NCBI GenBank assembly: GCA_024036415.1
Contig: JAMWET010007157.1
Span: forward strand, 1,975,501 to 2,039,500
Source: Prochilodus magdalenae
Taxonomy: Eukaryota; Chordata; Actinopteri; Characiformes; Prochilodontidae
Reading direction: 5' to 3'
DNA: 64,000 bases
Shown here: one piece after another, positions 61,130 to 64,000 of the stretch
How the letters are laid out: every line of letters begins with the position of its first letter
Numbering within the stretch: the stretch's first letter is position 1
The notes under the pieces: model-generated
The model's database searches: none
Told to the model about the DNA's origin: nothing
The model's input: only the letters and a program-made list of their open reading frames with translations
Program-made: the position numbers and the translations under genes

Positions 61130-61480
61130 AAAAAAGAGGGACGGAGAGCAGTAGCGAGAGGGAAAGAGACCCTCTTCAGTGAGTGCATTCTGATTCGCCT
61201 CTCCTTGGGTTTGAGTGGATATGACATTTACAAGGCTCGCCTTTCAGGCAGACAATGGCGTGATTGATGAGGTGCAGACGCTATGAAGGAGGCCGATTGC
61301 CATGTGGAAGCAGTGCTTAGTGCACTTTGATTTATTTATCATCTGTTTCTAATACAAGGCTGCCTGCCTGCCTGGCTCAGCTCCTGTGCTGCTAGGTAGG
61401 GAGTGAAGAGGTGGAACACTGCCTTGGTGCATGGAGTACACAGCTTGTACTCCAGCTACAGCACATCTAGTGAATTAGCC
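61130..61480. promoter_or_regulatory. Candidate conserved non-coding island L
   Basis: Repeat-free segment with GACAATGGCGTGATTGATGA (TGATTGAT at 61,261-61,268), GAGGCCGATTGCCATGTGG and AGTGCACTTTGATTTATT. PBX/HOX, E-box and TCF-like (CTTTGAT) words occur within 100 bp. No coding frame. Inference only. Confidence 0.37.
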
Positions 61481-62069
61481 TTTGGCGCTCAGTGGAGATA
61501 GGTGGGGGGGAAATGTGTATGTCAGGTTTTGTAAAAGTTGCAACCGGATGCTTTCGTTAGACATTTGCATATGTGTAATTTACTTAGCACATGTCAATAA
61601 GTCAGTAAGTAATCAGCAGAACTTAGTGGTTTGCATATGTTTAGTACTTTGTTTAGTCCTGAATCAAATTTGTTTAGCAAACTACTTATTATAGTCACTC
61701 ATGGTCTTGTTTAACAGGTGATCATGTTAAACAGGTCCTGTTCACCTAGTTCTTTAGCAAATTTTGTTACACTTGGTGAATAGGAAGCCTCTTTTAGCCT
61801 TGTTTAAAGATAAACATCATCAATGCCTGTTCACTGTTGCTGGGGCAAGGTAAGAAAAGTGCCATCTAATATCATTTTTACAGCCTGGAATAGTAGATTT
61901 CTCCATAGGTCCATACCCTTTCGTTGCTGTTGCTCCATTGTTATTGTTTCACTGAGCTAAAATGTGAGCTGGTGTAAAAAAAATTTTTAGGGAACTCATT
62001 CAGCGCATTTTACTTCCCACTTTTGCAAATGTGAGATTTGTATTTAAAAAATGAAACAACAGCATTTTA
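61481..62069. other. Non-coding DNA, no gene seen
   Basis: Nothing recognised. Confidence 0.5.
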
Positions 62070-62345
62070 GGTTCACGGTATTTCAGTTCCATATTCTTCT
62101 CTCCAAACGCGCATGATTTAATTATGGCAATGTAAATACAGTTTTACATTCTCTGGGCCCTTTAATTGTAGCGCTGCTATTCTGCAGTAAACAGCTAAAA
62201 TAGCAATAACTTGATGAAGTCAATGTCCAGTTATTTATGGACCTTACTGTAAAAGGATGAATAATGAACTAGTCAGGGTCACAAACTAAAGGTTCTGTCA
62301 GAAAGATCACTGTGCTTTTCCAAGCCAGACAGATAAGTGAAAGAC
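62070..62345. promoter_or_regulatory. Candidate conserved non-coding island M
   Basis: CATGATTTAATTATGGCAAT, TTTAATTGTAGCGCTGCTAT, AACAGCTAAAATAGCAATAA and CCAGTTATTTATGGACC form a stretch of homeodomain-type (TAATTA, TTAATTG) and MEF2-like words without repeats or coding frames. Of all the islands this has the texture I most associate with deeply conserved enhancers, but that is a judgement from pattern alone. Confidence 0.4.
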
Positions 62346-64000
62346 ATTGAATATAAACGTTATTAAACTATTTAAACGTGTGGGAGCCTGTTAGTAGAAG
62401 AGCTGTGCAGGAAAATAATGTGATGTTCTTTTGATGAACAGCATGCTTTACTCAGGGTTTATGTACCCACTACCCGCCAATGAGGCTGAAAAAATGTACC
62501 AGGATGATGTGATGGATCTGTTATTGTCTTCTAAGCCCCGCAATCCATCTGCAATGGTCAAGCATAGGCTTGCACACAAGAAAATTGTTTTGAACTAAAA
62601 AAACTTTATGGCCTCCTCAAAATGTTGCATCCTTTTACTGTATACAGATTTGCATTTTATGCCATTGTAGCATAATATGTTAAAACTTTGCACTGATCTT
62701 TATGCTGTTTATATAAAAGCAGCCTAAATGCTTAGCCAGGTTTCCTTTTGTACTTCACTACATCTCCACAGACTGCTCTATATACTTTCAAAAATTTGGA
62801 AGATGGATGAAAAAAAAAGTTTTAGTACCACAAAACAGTCCCAATCAAAAAATTTCTCTGCAAACCAACTTTGTTCTCATAATTGTGACAAGTTATGTGT
62901 ATAATTAAGCATAATTTGCATAATAAAGAAAATTTTAAGAAATCCCAAGAAATGCCCCAAACCTTAGATAGCACTATCAACTGAAGAATGGCTAAAATTC
63001 TGCTTTCAATACTAGATTAGTTGCTGTCTTCATTCCCAATAGATTTATTGGGATAAATGTACTAATCACTACCTTTCATATATCATCATTGCACATACTG
63101 TCCTTTTTACTTTTTCGGTTTGTGCAATTAAGAACACGAAAAAACACAATAGACAAAATTAAGAATAAATGTTGTAGAAAAAGCTATAGATTCATAATGC
63201 ATACAATCCAATCAAATGATTTGAAAAAGCAGTAAAATAGACTGAATCTATCATTTATATAATGAAAGTCAACAAAAGCACTAGGCAAAGATTTCGGTTA
63301 GGTCTTTTGCACAATCTTGAATTAAAAAAAAAATTGTAATGCCAGATGTAACCTGAATGCTGTTCTTTTGTAGCAAAGACATAAAGAACAATGGGTGGTC
63401 GGCCTTCATCACTAAGACAGGCTTGGTAATGAATCCGTACCCCCTTTAATGAGGACACACATAAAAAGGCTTGTCAGAGTTAATGAAAAACTACTCTCTA
63501 CATGCTACACAGCTCTGTATGACACCATTGGAAGATAGCAGCCTTTGAATGGTCATCATCATCCATTTCAAATGGCCTATTTTCACTACTGCTCTTTGCA
63601 CTTGATTTTTTTTGTCGCTTGCTGTGTTAGTTAAATGAAGTCACGCAATAAGCAACAAGCAACAAGCTCCACCATTTGAGGCTTATCTCTTTTCTCATTG
63701 AAAGCAGCAGTGCTGGAGAATATAAGTATAATTGGAACATATTGGGAAGAGAAGGTGCATTGAGGCCCAGTGGAGCGTGAGTGCTCCACGCAGCTACCTG
63801 CAAATGTCTAATCAGAGCTCTGGGATGAACCTTGCTTCTGACAGGCTGCTTCAGTGTACTCTTTGACCTAGAGAAACTCACATCACAGCTGTACCACACC
63901 AAACTCTATGTGCACTGGAGCTTGGGATATCTGTGATGCTAGGGCAGGAGAAACTCAATTAAAAAACTAACGTTCACATGTGAACACCAGCTAAAATGTA
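62346..64000. other. Non-coding DNA to window end, no gene seen
   Basis: AT-rich unique DNA. The stretch 63,540-63,900 is more complex and its minus-strand frame (91 codons) lacks motifs. Confidence 0.5.

Overview
The window reads as vertebrate nuclear DNA, most likely from a teleost and possibly an otophysan fish such as a characin, catfish or cyprinid. This rests on fish-typical repeats: several Tc1-like transposon subfamilies, tRNA-derived SINE tails with an ATGTAA-type end, a Ty3/gypsy chromovirus relic, a non-LTR tail ending in GATA repeats, and long CT, GT, TA and GATA microsatellites. I recognise no functional protein-coding gene, tRNA, rRNA, CRISPR array or operon. Nearly all longer open frames are microsatellite translations, transposon debris or chance. 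The window is best described as intergenic or deep intronic DNA, a gene desert at this scale.

Layout. Positions 1-9,200 are mostly unique AT-rich DNA with a Tc1-like relic (3.5 kb), a SINE tail (3.7 kb), a teleost repeat (6.5 kb) and an LTR fragment (6.9-7.1 kb). From 9.4 to 13.7 kb come a decayed minisatellite split by a SINE, a well-preserved solo LTR (11,455-11,836) with a 5-bp flanking repeat, another SINE and a Tc1-like pseudogene. From 15.2 to 17.7 kb there are weak retroelement traces. From 19.5 to 26.3 kb there is a dense nest of Tc1/mariner material: one near-complete palindromic MITE, three MITE fragments and four different Tc1-like elements. One of these (23,392-24,826) has both inverted ends and sits at a duplicated TA inside a MITE copy. 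From 27.3 to 29.4 kb and at 33.5-34.1 kb the sequence is repeat-free and compositionally balanced, as conserved non-coding elements often are. Between these islands lies a 200-bp CT tract. At 34.6-37.4 kb come a Tc1-like pseudogene, an LTR and one copy of a repeat found inverted at 20.8 kb. A 1.2-kb GTG/GAT minisatellite almost free of cytosine occupies 38,093-39,319. The rest is mostly unique DNA with microsatellites (46.1, 48.2, 49.7 and 50.2 kb), a gypsy pol relic (51.6-52.7 kb), a possible LTR (56.0-56.3 kb) and further candidate regulatory islands, densest from 57 to 62.4 kb.

No genes act together here. The biology on show is transposon succession (insertion, nesting, decay), tandem-repeat growth and, as an inference only, long-range regulatory DNA of a neighbouring developmental gene outside the window. 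I found no convincing new molecular system. The best leads are the datable nested insertion, the cytosine-free minisatellite and the candidate regulatory islands. All family names come from reading the sequence and remembered family features, not from database searches.
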